A DNA stretch of 64,000 nt from Roridomyces roridus (GCA_029378245.1 JARKIF010000129.1:31871-95870); one strand, 5' to 3'; positions 39,457 through 52,166 are shown, numbered from the stretch's first letter. Notes: generated by a model not told the origin, from the letters alone. Translations and numbers: made by a program.

Positions 39457-41023
39457 ATGCACCGCTGTTTCGAGATCCCAGAGCTTGTAGACGAGATTGT
39501 CTCGCATATCCCGCTCCGCAAGGAATACAAACCCTCTCTCGCCGTTCTTGCGCAAACCGCCCGCCTATTTCACGATTCTGCCCTCAACCGTTTGTGGCGG
39601 TATCAAAGGTCGCTTCGCACCCTTGTGCTCTGCATGCCTCCCGATCTCGTCCAAGAGGAGGTCGTGAATGGGAAACGTAGTCTTGTAAGCAACGTCCTGC
39701 GATCTCAAATTTGAAGTTTTCTCAATTAGATGTCTTCAGAAGTTTTCACGACCCATCCAAAGCTCGGATTGGGAGCGACCTCGTCACCATGCTAGACGAG
39801 TTAGAAACTTCTGCTCCGTGCTCGATGACTTCCCTTACTCCGCGATCTGTCCTTTGCTTGTCCTTGACGCAGTGGACGACTGCATATTTCCGAATCTTAC
39901 CCACCTCTTATGGAACCAGTCCGATGAGAATTTTCCCTACATTGGACTGTTCCTTGGACCCAAAGTCACCTCAATCATCGCGCGATGTGACACTTCCTCG
40001 CCGCTTGCCATCCTCTCCCTGCTTCCCCAAAAATGTCCATCCCTAACCCATTTGGACTTCACGCATCCTCGCGATGATTCAACCACGGAGGCCACCAGGA
40101 ACCTCATCTCGGTGCTCCTGCGGGAGTTGTGTTGCATTCAGACCTTGGCTATAGACATCTACGACACGACTGTTTTGCAGCATGTCGCTCGATTGCCTTG
40201 TCTTCGGTCTTTGTGCGTTCGAAGCCTGCCCGCGGCAATGCCCCCTGCTGAAGGGCCTCTTTTTACATCCCTCCGTCGTCTTCGTTGCGAGATGTCCATC
40301 CCCTCGTCGATGTCGCGCCTCTTCGAGTTGTGTTCGAACAACACTTTGAGTGCATTCGATATGGGTGCTCAGGGTAGTGAAGGCCCTGGAAGCATCCGGC
40401 AACTTCTCGTAGCAATCGAAAACTCTCAACGCTCTTCCTTGAGGGAACTCCGGATTCGATTCTGGCACCCCGACGAAGAAATTGTCGACCACAATACCAT
40501 CGAGTGCCTGAGGCCGGCGCTTGGTTTTGCAAAGTTAACGCATTTGCATATCTATGCGAGGCCTAGATTTGGTTTCGATGATCTGGCTATATCCGAGATG
40601 GCGCGAGCATGGCCACAACTTGAATGCCTCGACATTGCGGAGTCTGCCCGTACAGAAGACATCCGCACAACACTTCACTCCTTGCATCACCTTGCCCTTC
40701 ATTGTCCGAACCTGCGGACTGTCTCCATGGTTTTCAAGACGGATATCATCCCTTCTGTCGGAGACGCCTCAAATCAGAGCATGTCCTTCCTCAATGTACA
40801 ACTGTCTCATGTTTCTCCCTCCCGGGTACACCCTGTTGCATGCTTCCTTGCTGCGATTTTTCCGACCTTGCGACAGTTGTTATCGTATGGGATGCACGAT
40901 GACCCGGATGACCCCTGGAAGGAGGTCGAAGTACTCCTTCCCTCTTTTGTGGGCGAATCTACCGGGAAATTTGGGCGTGTGACACATGGGGCACACGTTC
41001 AAATCCCTTGTCCCCATTGTTGA
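39457..41023 (+). CDS. F-box-like protein, type A, intact
   Basis: Two exons (39457-39684 and 39740-41023) join in phase 0 across a 55-nt intron to 503 residues. It starts CFEIPELVDEIVSHIP (F-box-like) and continues with LAVLAQTARLFHDSALNRLW. After the conserved join (GKRSL to KFSRPIQSSDWERPR) come repeated L-x-x-L units of a leucine-rich-repeat fold. It shares gene structure and most residues with the genes at 9811 and 41435. It is expected to be an SCF adaptor, target unknown. The C-terminus differs from the sister at 41435. Confidence 0.75.
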
Positions 41024-41039
41024 CTCTGCCTCGACCCCA

Positions 41040-41180
41040 CATATTCCCCTCGGGTTCGCTCAAGTCTGCATATCATAAAACATACATGCATCACTGTCTG
41101 GCGATCTCGGAGCTCAGATTCTCTCAAGATACCCGAGAGACGTATGGGAATGGCTCACGTCCCACACGAGCACCGGGGAA
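41040..41180 (+). pseudogene. Relic of a type B F-box gene start
   Basis: A stretch around 41085-41115 (ATGCATCACTGTCTGGCGAT then CGGAGCTC) matches the first codons of the type B gene at 43110. The frame ends soon after. Its place after a type A gene matches the arrangement at 11400. Confidence 0.5.
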
Positions 41181-41434
41181 CAACCATCTCTCGGTTCTTC
41201 GCCGTCAACTAGACGAACGTGCCTCAGTAGATGACGACTGGTTCCAATGGCATTTTTCTTCTGTTTTTCGCCTACAGCAATTGTCTGTGTAATCTAAATA
41301 ATCTGTTGCATAGGCTCTGGGGTGTTAGTAGCTTGAAGATTCCGCAGCGTCAAGGACGCGTCCATGACACGCCTTTGTTGAGCTTTGTTGTCGTGCCAAA
41401 TTTTGCCGTGACCGTGTTGCTACTTGCAACCACC

Positions 41435-42974
41435 ATGCACCACTGCTTCGAGATCCCAGAGCTTGTAGACGAAATCGTCTCGCACATCCCGTCCCGCGAG
41501 GATTACAAACCTTTTCTTGCCGTTCTCGCCCGAACCGCCCGCTTATTTCACGATTCTACTCTCAACCGCTTGTGGCGGTCTCAAAGCTCCCTCCACGCCC
41601 TTCTGCTCTGCATGCCTCCCGATCTCGTCCAAGAGGAGTTTCTGAATGGGAAACGTAGTCTTGTAAGCAAAGCTCTGCCGCTCAAATTTAACAACTGTTC
41701 TCAGATGTCTCCAGAACTTTTTACGACCTATCCAAAGCTCAGATTGGGAGCGACCTCGCCAATACGCCAGACGAGTGAGAACCTTCTCCTCGCTCCTCGA
41801 CTTCGATGAATTCCCGTACTCCGCAATCTGTCCTTTGCTTGCCCTTGACGCAGCCGACGATTCCATATTTCCGAATCTTACCCACCTCTTGTGGGAGCAG
41901 TCCGATGAGAATTTTCCTCACATTGGACTTTTCCTCGGCCCCAATATCACGGTACTCAGCATTCGATGTGACACATCCTTGTCGCTTGCCACGCTCTTCT
42001 TGCTGCCAAGAAAAAGCCCGTCCGTAACGCGTCTGGACATCAGGCATCCCCGCGATGATTCAGTCACGGAGCCGACTATGAAAGTCGTCTCGCCGCTCAT
42101 ACGAGAGTTGCGCTGCATTCAGTACCTGCATATGCACATTTACGACATGGCGGTCTTGCAGCATATCGCTCGACTGCCTTGTCTTCGCTCTTTGTCCGTT
42201 CAAAGTGTACCAACGACTCTAGCGGCGCCACCCCGTGCTGAAGGTCCTCTTTTTACATCCCTCCACCGTCTTCAATGCGAGGAACCCCACCCCTCAGCCA
42301 TGTCGCGCCTTTTCAAACTGTGTTTGGACAACACTTTGAATACGTTCGAGCTGGATATCCGATGCCGTGACACTACCCAACGCATCCGGCCGCTTCTTGC
42401 AACACTCGCAAGCTCTCAGCGCTCCTTGGCGGATCTCCAGATTCGTGTCTGGCATCCCGATGAGATCACCGATGCCATGGAGTGCCTGAGACCGGCGCTT
42501 GGTTTTGCAAAGTTGACGCATTTCCATTTCCTTTCGAGCGCTAGATTCACTTTCGACGATCTAGCCATCTCGGAGATGGCGCGAGCATGGCCAGAACTGG
42601 AATCCTTTAACATTATGAGGTTGGGCCATGCAGAGGGTGTCCGCACAACACTCCAATCCTTACAGTGCCTTGCCCTTCATTGTCAGAACCTGCGGACTGT
42701 CTCAATGGATTTCACAACAGATATCATCCCTTCTGTTGGAGATGCACCCTCCTCAAATCAGTGCATGTCCCGCCTCAATGTAGAGCAATCTTCTATTCCT
42801 GCCTCCCAGGTACACCCTGTTGCACAGTTCCTTGGTGGGATCTTCCCGAACTTGCAGGAGGTGTCCTCGTATGGGATAGGCGAGCACCTGGATGATGACC
42901 GCTGGGAGGAGATCGAAGCACTCCTTCCCTCTCATGTGGGTGAATCCACCAGGATGCGGCCTGTAGAGCCATAA
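41435..42974 (+). CDS. F-box-like protein, type A, intact
   Basis: Exons 41435-41662 and 41715-42974 join across a 52-nt intron to 495 residues. It has the same F-box-like start (CFEIPELVDEIVSHIP) and leucine-rich repeats as the 39457 gene, and the frame is clean across the site where the 9811 copy is broken. An ACGCGT site lies about 80 nt before the ATG, as in the 9811 copy. Confidence 0.75.
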
Positions 42975-43109
42975 TGGATACATTATTTCGAGATCATGTA
43001 CGACTCACATAGTGGCAAGGTGTCAAAACGCATCCGCGCTCCCCTTTGTCGATTACCCCTTTTCACCTTGTTTCGCCCCACATCTTCCCCCCAGTTTCCT
43101 CGAGTCTAC

Positions 43110-44779
43110 ATGCATCCCTGCCTGGCGATTCCGGAGCTCGTAGAGCGCATTCTTTCATTTTTGGAACCCTCCAACAACTACGATCATCACGCGGTTCCCT
43201 CGTATCTGGAACCCTCCGACAACTGCACATCTCTTGCGGTTCTGGCACACACAGCCAGAATATTCCATAAACCAGCACTTGCCAGTCTATGGCGGTCGCA
43301 AACAGGCCTCTCCAATATACTACGCTCCTTGCCTCCTGATCTTTGTCGGGCAGACGTCGACAAGAGGGATCTTTACCGTCGCGATTCGAAAAGTGTTTTT
43401 GTGAGTACACCTGCTCAAAGAGCGAACTTTATCCTCAGGCCTGATTGCAGCGGATTCTCCGGCCTATCGAGGCCTCAGATTGGGAGCGTGCACACCTGTA
43501 CTATGCCAGCCATGTGCGAGAATTCTCCAATCAGCCAACCTATACAAATCGATACTCGACCATCCGTTTTTCGTATTCCTCGATCTATGCGGTTCTCGCA
43601 CTCAGCTTTGTTGATGGTGGCATATTCCCCAATCTCACCCACCTTGATTGGACCGCTTACGACGAGGACAACGATTTCGTTCGCATCCATCTGTTCCTCG
43701 CCCTCACGCTTACCCACATCAAAATGCCATGCAGAGAGCCAGCGCATTCTGCGATACTCTCCTTGCTACCTCAAAAATGTCCTTCATTGAAGGATGTCGT
43801 TATATCGTTTGGTCACGAGGAACTGTCCATTGTGGCCAGTAACAATACCACCAAATTCATCCGGGGCTTGTTTTGCGTCGAGTCCTTGACGATCCACACT
43901 CTGAATATGGTGTCTTTGTTACATCTAGCACGACTCTCCTCCCTCAGGTACCTGAGCGTCCGCGGCCTTCCAGACGCCCTGTCAGAAGCGGATCTCGCTT
44001 CCAACGTCAATCTTTTCCCATCCCTACGTCAACTCGAAATACGCGACAAACATATGCCCTCGACGATTCGCTTGCTCGAGATGTGCAGTGATGCTGCTCT
44101 GAAATCGTTCAAATTGGAAATCGCCCCTTCTTTATCCCTGGGGCCATTTCTCTCGGCATTAACAAAGTCTCAACGCTCCTCCCTCACGCACCTTGAAATA
44201 GGCACTGAACGCCCATTCGGTGACGACCATGTATTCTCCTTCGAGTGCCTGCGTCCCACTCTTGATCTCGTCAATTTGGTCGATGTAAAAATCATGCTGA
44301 ATCTGGAATCCGACTGGAACGACGAGGCCGTGAGACAGATGGCTGAGGCGTGGCCACGTCTCCGCAATCTGGAACTCGACGGGTTCGGCGGTCGTAGTCT
44401 GACCACGCTCCGCTGCTTGCGGCTTCTAGCTCGATGCTGTCCCGAGCTCGAGAACGTCTCCATGAATTTCAATCTTTGGATCATTCCCGCCGCGACGCAG
44501 GGAACGCCAGTACATTCGCGCCTCCGATCCCTGGGCGTCCGAAGATCCATGATTTCTACTTCCCAGACCATTGGCGTCGCCCGGTTCATCTCCGCGATGT
44601 TCCCTAATGTGAAAACCGTGGAGAACCACTGGTACTACGGCGAACGCGAGAAAGCAATCTGTAGCCTATGGAAAGAGGTCGAAACCTGGATTCCAGCTCT
44701 GGTACAAGTCCGCGAGGAGGCCAAGAGTTGGGCACTCCACAGTGGCGGATGTATAGCACAGGATATTGATGTGATTTGA
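43110..44779 (+). CDS. F-box-like protein, type B, intact
   Basis: Exons 43110-43400 and 43451-44779 join across a 50-nt intron to 539 residues. It begins MHPCLAIPELVERILSFLEP, followed by a small internal repeat (LEPSNNYDHHAV-SYLEPSD). The join gives RILRPIEASDWERAHLYY, homologous to the type A join (RPIQSSDWERPR), so types A and B are distant paralogues with the intron at the same place. Leucine-rich repeats fill the rest. Confidence 0.75.
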
Positions 44780-44829
44780 GCTGCAACTGGTACCTTCCAG
44801 CTAAGCCTCACCTTTCGCTCCTGCTCTTG

Positions 44830-44880
44830 GCGCTTCTCAAAGTTGCTGGGATGTTTCCGACCTTGCGATACTTTCTCTCT
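44830..44880 (+). pseudogene. Possible relic of a type A gene 3' end
   Basis: TTGCTGGGATGTTTCCGACC and the following TTGCGATAC resemble the end of the type A coding sequence (compare 40845-40880). The match is short, so this is only suggestive. Confidence 0.35.
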
Positions 44881-45004
44881 GCTGTGGGCCAACGTCCGTT
44901 TCTCGGATAGGGGCGGCAGGTCAATGCATCCGCTGTTTGTCGATTAACACCCCTTTCCAACCTTGTTTCGACCCCACTTCCTCCCTCGCTTTCCTCAAGT
45001 CTAC

Positions 45005-46627
45005 ATGTATCCCAACCTGGCGATTCCGGAGCTCGTAGAGCAAATTGTCTCGTATTTGGACCCCTCCAAGAACCGCAGATCTCTGGTGGTCTTGGCACTG
45101 ACTGCCAGCATATTCCATAATCCGGCCATTGCCATTCTATGGCAGTCACAAACAGACCTCTTGAACACGCTACGGTGTTTGCCTCCCGATCTTTATCGCC
45201 TAGACGTCGTCAAACAGGTTGTCGAAGGGGACTGATCATTATCTAGGCGATGTACAGAATCTTGTGAGTGCACCTTTCCAAACGGCGAACTTTATTCTCA
45301 GGTCTGATTCTAGCGATTGGTTCGGCCTATTGAGGTCTCAGATTGGGAGCGGGTACGCCTGCACGCTAAACATGTGCGAGAATTCTCCTATCGGCCAACC
45401 TATGCAGATCGATACTCGAAAAACCGTTTTTCGTATTCCTCGATCCATACGGATCTCGCTCTCAACTTCATGGATTCCGGGATATTCCCCAACCTTACCG
45501 ACCTTGATTGGACCTGTTACGACGACGATTTTGACGTTGATTTCCTTCACATCCGTCTCTTTCTCGTCCCAAAAATCACACGCATCGACATCCGATGCAG
45601 AAAGCAAACACATTCTGTCATGCTCTCTCTACTCCCTCAAAGATGTCCTTTATTGAAGGACGCCTTTATTATCTTCGATTACGAGCCGGTTTACGCGGAT
45701 GAGCTGTCCACCGTGGCCAGTAATAATATCACCAAGTTCATCCTGGGCTTGTGTTGCGTCGAGTCCTTGACAATCCACATCCCGAATATGGTATCTTTGC
45801 TGCATCTGGCAAGACTCTCCACTCTCAGGTACCTGGGAGTAAGCGGCCTTCCAAAAGCGTTGTCGACAGTGGATGTCGCTTCGACTCCGAATCTCTTCCC
45901 ATCTCTCCGACGACTCCATATACGCGAAGGGGCCAACATGACCTCGGTGATTCGCTTGCTGGAGGTGTGCAGGAATGTCGCTCTGGAAACGTTCACGGTG
46001 CAAAACACCATACCTTCTCCTGCTATCGCGCCACTTCTCGCGGCACTGGCAAATTCTTCGCACTTCTCCCTCACACGCCTTGAAATACGAGGCTTCCAGG
46101 ATCACAATATCAGGACCTTTGAGGTCCTACGTCCCGCCCTTGATCTTGTCAATTTGGCAGAGGTGATGTTCAGTTTGGGATCCGATTTGGACGACGCAGC
46201 CATAACCCAGATGGCTCAAGCATGGCCACGTCTTCGTATTCTGGAATTTCAGCCATGCGACGATCGTAGAAGTTGGATCACGATCGGCTGCTTGCGGAGC
46301 CTCGCTCAATGGTGTCCTGAGCTCGAGAACCTCCGCATGACTTTCAGTCTTGGTGTTATTCCCGCCTTTGTGGAGGCACCGCCGGTGCAATCCCGCCTCC
46401 GATCCTTGGACGTCAATAGATCTAGGATTACTGGTTCCCAGACGATCGACGTCGCGCGGTTCATCTCCGCCTTGTGTCCTAACGTCAAGGTGCACACGAA
46501 CTGGGACACATACACCGACGAAGGGAAATCATTCGGTAGCATATGGAACGAGATCGAAACGTACATTCCACTTGTGGAGCAAATCCGTGAGGAGGCCAGG
46601 AGTTGGGCAGTAGGGTCTAGACAATAG
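45005..46627 (+). CDS. F-box-like protein, type B, altered exon 1 end
   Basis: It is a sister of the 43110 gene. The donor used there is preceded here by an out-of-frame stop at 45233-45235, because the exon end is 13 nt longer. A different donor after CAG at 45217, with the usual acceptor ending 45313, restores frame (VVKQ to RLVRPIEVSDWER) and gives 508 residues through a 96-nt intron. If that GTTGTC donor is not used, the gene is broken. The body is fully open with leucine-rich repeats and ends 40 nt from the convergent NOP12 stop. Confidence 0.65.
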
Positions 46628-46667
46628 CGAATGTGTAGCATAGGTTATAATGTGATTAGAGCTGCCA

Positions 46668-48614
46668 CTACTTTCCATGCTTGCTAACCCTGACCTTCCG
46701 CTCGCGCTCCCTCTCCTTGCCCTTCCCAAAGCCCTTCTCACCCTTGCGTCCACCAACTCCCTTTCCACCACCAGCAGTGACAGCTTTGACCTTTGCAGCA
46801 CTGGGACCCGTACGCATCTTCCTCTTCTTCTCCGCCCGTCGCTCCGCCCGCGCCGCATCTGCTTTCTTGGCCACCTTGCGGGCATCCTTGTCCAGATGTG
46901 CGATGCGTGCACCTAGTGCTGGGTCTCCACGCTTGGCCGGAGGTAAATGTGGTTTACGATCGCCTTTGGTCGCTGTGGTAGCGGTGATAGTGGATGGTGT
47001 GGATTTGGCAGCACTGCCAACAGCCCGACATCGCTGGACGCGCAACAATCGTTTGGCGAATTTGAGTTTCATCTGTCCGTCTTCTGTCTTGACAAGCGCC
47101 AAGATCTCGTCAACGCATTCGCGGTCCTGAAAAAGATGAGAAATCATCTTGTACAACACGCAAAACGCTTACCGAGAAACGGACATATCCGAACCCCTTC
47201 CCGAGCTGCGTGTCCCGATCGCGTACCAGACGGACACCAATCACCCACCGCCCAGCAGCAGCGTCTTCTGCATCGCCCGAAGCAGCTGACGGGGCAGGTC
47301 CTCGCTCTCCCGCTACCACCCCCTCGAAGAATTCCCGCACGTCGTCCTCACGGGCGCCAAAGTCGAGGTTACCGACAAAAACACTGCGTTTGGGGTCCCC
47401 TACGGCTCCATCATCGACTTCTGCACCAGGTCCAGAAATCGAGGCGCATAAATCGACCCGAAGACTGCGCTGCGAAAAAGAGGAAGCGTTGGCAGCGCGA
47501 GCCATGTGCGCTGCAGCCCTGTAGGGCGTGTCTTCTTCACCTTCCTCAGTAGAGTGGTGTGCGAGGACGACGTAGGCATTCACGCTTTGCGCCTCGGGGT
47601 GAATCGCTCCCTGGATGAAGAGCATTTTCTTCTTTTGTGCCGGGGTGAGGTACTGTTTGTCCCCGCCCGCGGCTTCCGCGTCCTCGTCTTTTTCCTTTTC
47701 TTTACCTCCACCTGATTGGCGCCAAGTGGACGCACGAGCAGAGGCGTGGTTATCGGAGGAATGTGCATTGGACGAGGTGGGGTCTCGGAATGCCACCGAA
47801 CGGAAGCGGGTCGACTCGATCTTGACTTTTGATCCTAGGGGAAGGAAGGAAAGCAGGTGTCGCGAAAGTTGTTTCTGCATCGACTAGAGCAGCTGTCAAA
47901 TTCTGTATACCGACATTCGAGTAAATCTTACCTTGTTCTGTGCAATTTCAGCTGCCAGTCCGCCAACAAAAACGGTGCGCGCGTCGCGCTGTGTGGATGT
48001 CTCCCCATCCGGTACAATTTTCTCCTTTTTTGTGGGCTTGGTACGGACACGCTTGGTCAAAGACTCGTGGACGGGCGGTGGTGCATCAGGGTCATCCTCC
48101 GACTCCTCGGCCGAGACCGCTTGCTCCTCTGCGTCTGACATTTCCTCGTCCTCGGATTTTTTGGGTGGAGCACGTTTGTCCTTCTTCCCCAGATACGCGT
48201 TCTCCAAATCCGAATCGTCTTCATCCTCATCTAGATCCTCGCTAGCGTCTCCGCTTTGGGCAGTCTCCGCGCGTTTTGATTTTTTCGGCTGCTTGGTAGC
48301 TTTTGGGGTGGTTTTTGGCGATAGTTTCGGAGTTTTTTTCTCTGCCGCCTTGGAGAGCTTCGCCTTCTTGGCTTCTGCCTCCGAGACGATGGGGACGGCG
48401 TCTACATTGTCCAATTTACGTTTCTTTTTAGCGGGTGGGGCGGAAGACCCGGGAACTGGTGCATGGATGACCGTGGCCGGATTGCGCGGTGGGACGGGCT
48501 TGAGTTTCGTCAATGAATGACAAGGCAGGGAGGAAAGAACAATACATTCGCCTTGAAGAGCGCATCGAGCTCCTTGTCAATCTTCTTGGGAAGCAGTAAG
48601 GAAGACAGACTCAT
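46668..48614 (-). CDS. NOP12: Nucleolar RNA-binding protein Nop12 (RBM34 family)
   Basis: Four exons (48614-48546, 48498-47932, 47883-47173, 47126-46668) join to 601 residues. It starts MSLSSLLLPKKIDKELDALF, typical of the family. A lysine-rich and acidic region precedes RRM1 (ARTVFVGGLAAEI, ending in VNAYVVL) and RRM2 (RSVFVGNLDFGAREDDVREFF, then GKGFGYVRFS). The basic C-terminus (RKVRVSKHGK) is the expected nucleolar tail. In yeast Nop12 acts in maturation of the large ribosomal subunit. The first ATG lies 57 nt from the divergent BIG1-like ATG. Confidence 0.92.
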
Positions 48615-48671
48615 TTTGGCGTGTCGAGAGAGTGTCGCGCCGTATTTGGATCAACCCATCTCCTTGCCGCC
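48615..48671. promoter_or_regulatory. Very short bidirectional promoter region
   Basis: Only 57 nt separate the divergent start codons of the NOP12 and BIG1-like genes, so their transcripts must share control elements or overlap at the 5' ends. No TATA box is seen. Confidence 0.6.
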
Positions 48672-49661
48672 ATGTCCCTACGCTTTCTGTCCGTCATTTC
48701 TGCACTCCCCTTGGCCCTCGCTTTCTCCAACACCGCTCCCCTCGTCTCTTGGTCGTCCCACAGGTCCGCCCCAGTGGCTCGGAATATTGAGATTGATGAT
48801 TGAACTGTTTCCAGCTCGAGCTCCCTGAAAGCTCTACCGTCCAAATTCCCGCATGCCCATGCTCTAGTGGACGCCATCCTTTCCGGAGACGATATTTGCT
48901 CGCACGACGCCATTGTATTTGTTGAGCAGCCTGAAGTGCGTCAGCTTGAGCTGAGACTCCTGCGCAGTTATTCACTCATTCTGCCAGTTACATGCCTCGG
49001 ACTTGCGTACTCTGTCTCCAAACACGCATCTTGCACGCACATTGGCATCAGCTCCCTCGTCTCGCCAATACCCTTACCTTCCCGCCGCAGACGAAGAGTT
49101 AGACCTCGCCACACTTCTCCAAACTGCCGCAGCGCGCTGCTCCTCGACCTTCACGTCCCATTCTCTCTCCTCAGCAATTCCGCTTTCTTTGGAGCAGAAA
49201 CAGAAGCAGGTTCTGTCGCTTGCACTCCCCCCTCTCGGTAGCGATTTGGCTCAGGAGCGGAAAGAGGCCCTTGGTGTACATGGTATGCTGCTTCTATCTC
49301 TCATTTGTGGCGCCCATTAATCCTCGTAGATGAGCTCCTCTCGACAACGCTCGCCGCTCTGGCTGCGACGCACCCCAAGCACCTTGTCATCTACGCCTCC
49401 TTACCCTCCCCGGCCGAAAAGCGTGCCGTCTCCCCCGTACTCTCTCTTCTCACTCACAGGGCCGCCAACGGCACGACAACCGGCGGGATTCTGGCTCACT
49501 ACCAGCTCCTGACCCCGGGTCTGATCACGACCCTGCTAGTCGCGCTCTTCGTGCTCTTGCCCATCTTGATGTTTGGCATTCAGGCGCTGGCGAGCATACA
49601 GAGTCCTGTAAAGACGGAGGTGCCAAAGGGGTACGATGCCAGCGAGAGGAAGAACCAGTAG
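48672..49661 (+). CDS. BIG1/VOA1-like ER membrane protein
   Basis: Four exons (48672-48763, 48815-48935, 48988-49282, 49330-49661) join to 279 residues. A cleavable signal (SVISALPLALAFSN) begins the protein. One membrane helix near the C-terminus (LITTLLVALFVLLPILMFGI) is preceded by HYQLLTPG and followed by a short cytosolic tail. The size and the Tyr-x-Leu-x-(T/P)-G helix are characteristic of the fungal BIG1/VOA1 family, related to V-ATPase subunit S1. BIG1 supports cell-wall beta-1,6-glucan synthesis in yeast and VOA1 helps V0 assembly. Which role applies here cannot be told. Confidence 0.8.
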
Positions 49662-49936
49662 TAGATCATAGCAGCAGAATCATAATGCATCTTGTGACTC
49701 GAAAGCTTTTTCTTCATCACCGTCTCCTGTTCCAGCAACGCTCCGCAAGATTGGCTATTAGACGCGTCACTGCACGCTGCTACGGCCAGATTGGCTTCAA
49801 GGCAGTCAGACTGGCCCATAATTGGAACAACGGACACCAGCTCGTCAGCCGAAGGCACAAAGTTCACCTAAACCTCATACCTGTAACTCCAGAAGACCAA
49901 TTCCGCCACGCTATCTCGCGCATCGTTCTCGTTTCG

Positions 49937-52166
49937 ATGGCTCCGGAGACGCATCCTCCGTTGACCTTGCCGACACCCGTCGGACTCAAAAAAGTCCAGC
50001 CCTATTGGTACCCGTACACGACCATGGCGAAACTGCGATGGCAAAATCGCGAGCTGTTGGAGGTCGTGTCGTCGGAGTTTAGAGATCGTTCAATGGAATA
50101 TTATGTGCGATTTTATCTTCTCGGTTTTTTCTGCGATCTAATGTTCCTTCCCCAGAGATACGCACTTGAATCCGGCGTCACTACCGTGAACGGAAAAATC
50201 GCACGGCCAGAAACCATAATCAAGAATGGCGATCGTATAGAGTGCGTACCAAGCGAGCAGTAGGCAAAAGCTAAGTTGCTCAACAGGAATATTGTACACC
50301 GGCATGAACCACCTGTAACCTCCACACCAATCAAGATCCTCCACCACGACGTAGAGCGCGAGTTCATCGTGATAGACAAACCGGGCAGCATCGTTCGTTC
50401 GTTTGTCGCGTTGGACCATTTCTCCGCCCATCTGACGGCCAATAGCCCATTCACTCGACTGGGAGATTCCACTACAACACGCTCATTGAGATTCTGCAGC
50501 ACGAGTTTGGGTTCAAAGCATACCGTGCGTCCAGTAGTCTGCCTTGCTACGCGCTTATCAACCTACCAATAGCCGTGAACAGACTCGATCGTCTAACGTC
50601 GGGGCTCATGATCTTGCCGCTGTCTTCTCAGTGTGCGAATACCATGGCGAAGGAGTTTGAGGCGACCACCGTGCACAAGGAGTATGTGACACGCTGCCAA
50701 GGCGAATTCCCCGAGTAAGATGCAGTTGCAGGGGACGGCGGCTTACTGACCGGTGCCATTAGGGAGGAAATCGTCTGCAAGGAACCGCTGTTAACCGTAG
50801 ATCGGCAGATGGGCCTCAATATTGTACACCCGGAGGGCAAGGTGCGCTTCCTTCTTCGGACTTTCATGGTCTAACTCTGGGTAGCCGGCAGAAACGGTGT
50901 TCAAGCGCATTCGGTACGACGCCAATACAGACACCAGCGTCGTCCTTTGCAAACCGCTTACAGGCCGCTGTACGTCCAGACTCCAATGGATGGCCGGCCT
51001 CTCATTAATTAACCACTAATCAGCGCACCAAATCAGGGTCCACCTGCAATTCCTCGGTCATCCCGTCGCCAACGATCCAGTGTATTCAGATAGCAAGATT
51101 TGGGTATAGCGGCCCCACTTGTATTCCGTTTTCGTCTAATCTGTGCCTCGACAGGGCGAACGCCTCGGGAAAGGCGGCGTTGACACTACGCCAAGCGATG
51201 ACCGGGCTGCTCCGGCCCCGCCTCCCCATCTAGCGTCGATTACAGAGGAAAATGGCAGCCCTGAATCGGTCACCAAGACGTCCGCGCAAACTCCTGCTTA
51301 TGCCAAACTACTTCCTCGTGAAACTGGGGAGGACATTGGCCTGGGCTCGCCCGTACCGCTATCTAGCGAAGCCGTCGGCGTTATCACCCGATTGCGGAAT
51401 TTGAAGGTCAGTTTTTACTGGATGCCCCCCTGCGCCGTTCGGCCGGTTGACGTGGAAACCACAGGACGAAGAAGAGGATTGGGGCCGCTGGCGCGACGTT
51501 GTCTTTCGGTCCAAAGGTGCCCTGGCGCCAACTGATCTAAAGATCAAACCAGTCCAGCAAAATCAGCGGAAACGAGGAAGAGCGGAGTTCGTCGACGAAA
51601 AATACAATGTAATAAAGCGAACTTCGACGCTCGACGCGCAGCCTGCCGCGACGGTCGAGGCACTGGCCACGGGACTTGCCGAATCCAGAATCCACGGGGA
51701 CGCTGGAACGTCTGCTTCCGCCCGGATGGAAGCCGAATCTCTACACGTCGACGCTGCAGATCGACAGGAGCCCGTCATTAGCACGCAAACCGAAGACGCG
51801 GCGGTCGACGATGAACAGACTCCGTTGGCTTCATTATCATCTTCCTCAACTTCTGCGCATGCCTCCGTGCTCCAAGGCTCGGCGCCACCAGCTTCAAACC
51901 AATCCGCGCACCCGTCGCCACCGCAATATACCGTTGCCGAAGCAGTGCAGCGCGCATCGGAGATGGAAGCGTCAGCAGAGTCTACCACCAATGCGTTGGC
52001 GGAGAACTCGTACTGTCCAGAGTGCTACCTCCCGCTTCACCCGGACCCCAAACCCGAGAAGCTGTACATATTTTTGCATGCGTTGAGGTACACAACGAGT
52101 CTGGGAACGTTCGAGACGCCAATGCCCGAGTGGTCTCAGGAGGGATGGGAGTGGGATCGGTCTTAG
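49937..52166 (+). CDS. RluA-type tRNA pseudouridine synthase (PUS9/RIB2 family)
   Basis: Ten exons join without frame error to 592 residues: 49937-50104, 50156-50241, 50287-50392, 50446-50524, 50573-50714, 50763-50841, 50885-50969, 51024-51103, 51155-51406, 51465-52166. An S4-like segment (RYALESGVTTVNGKI...NGDRIE) precedes the catalytic core. The catalytic Asp lies in NRLDRLTSGLM, and the family motif GRSHQIRVHLQFLGHP is present. The last exon is Ser/Ala-rich with a C-x2-C near the end (SYCPECYLPL), as in fungal PUS9/RIB2-like enzymes. It likely makes pseudouridine-32 in tRNA. A longer start at 49685 with a basic leader is possible and would suggest a mitochondrial form. Confidence 0.92.

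Noticed and set aside
49685..49936. Longer N-terminus for the pseudouridine synthase
   Set aside because: The family-like sequence starts only after 49937. The extension is basic and could be a mitochondrial leader, but nothing in the sequence requires it.
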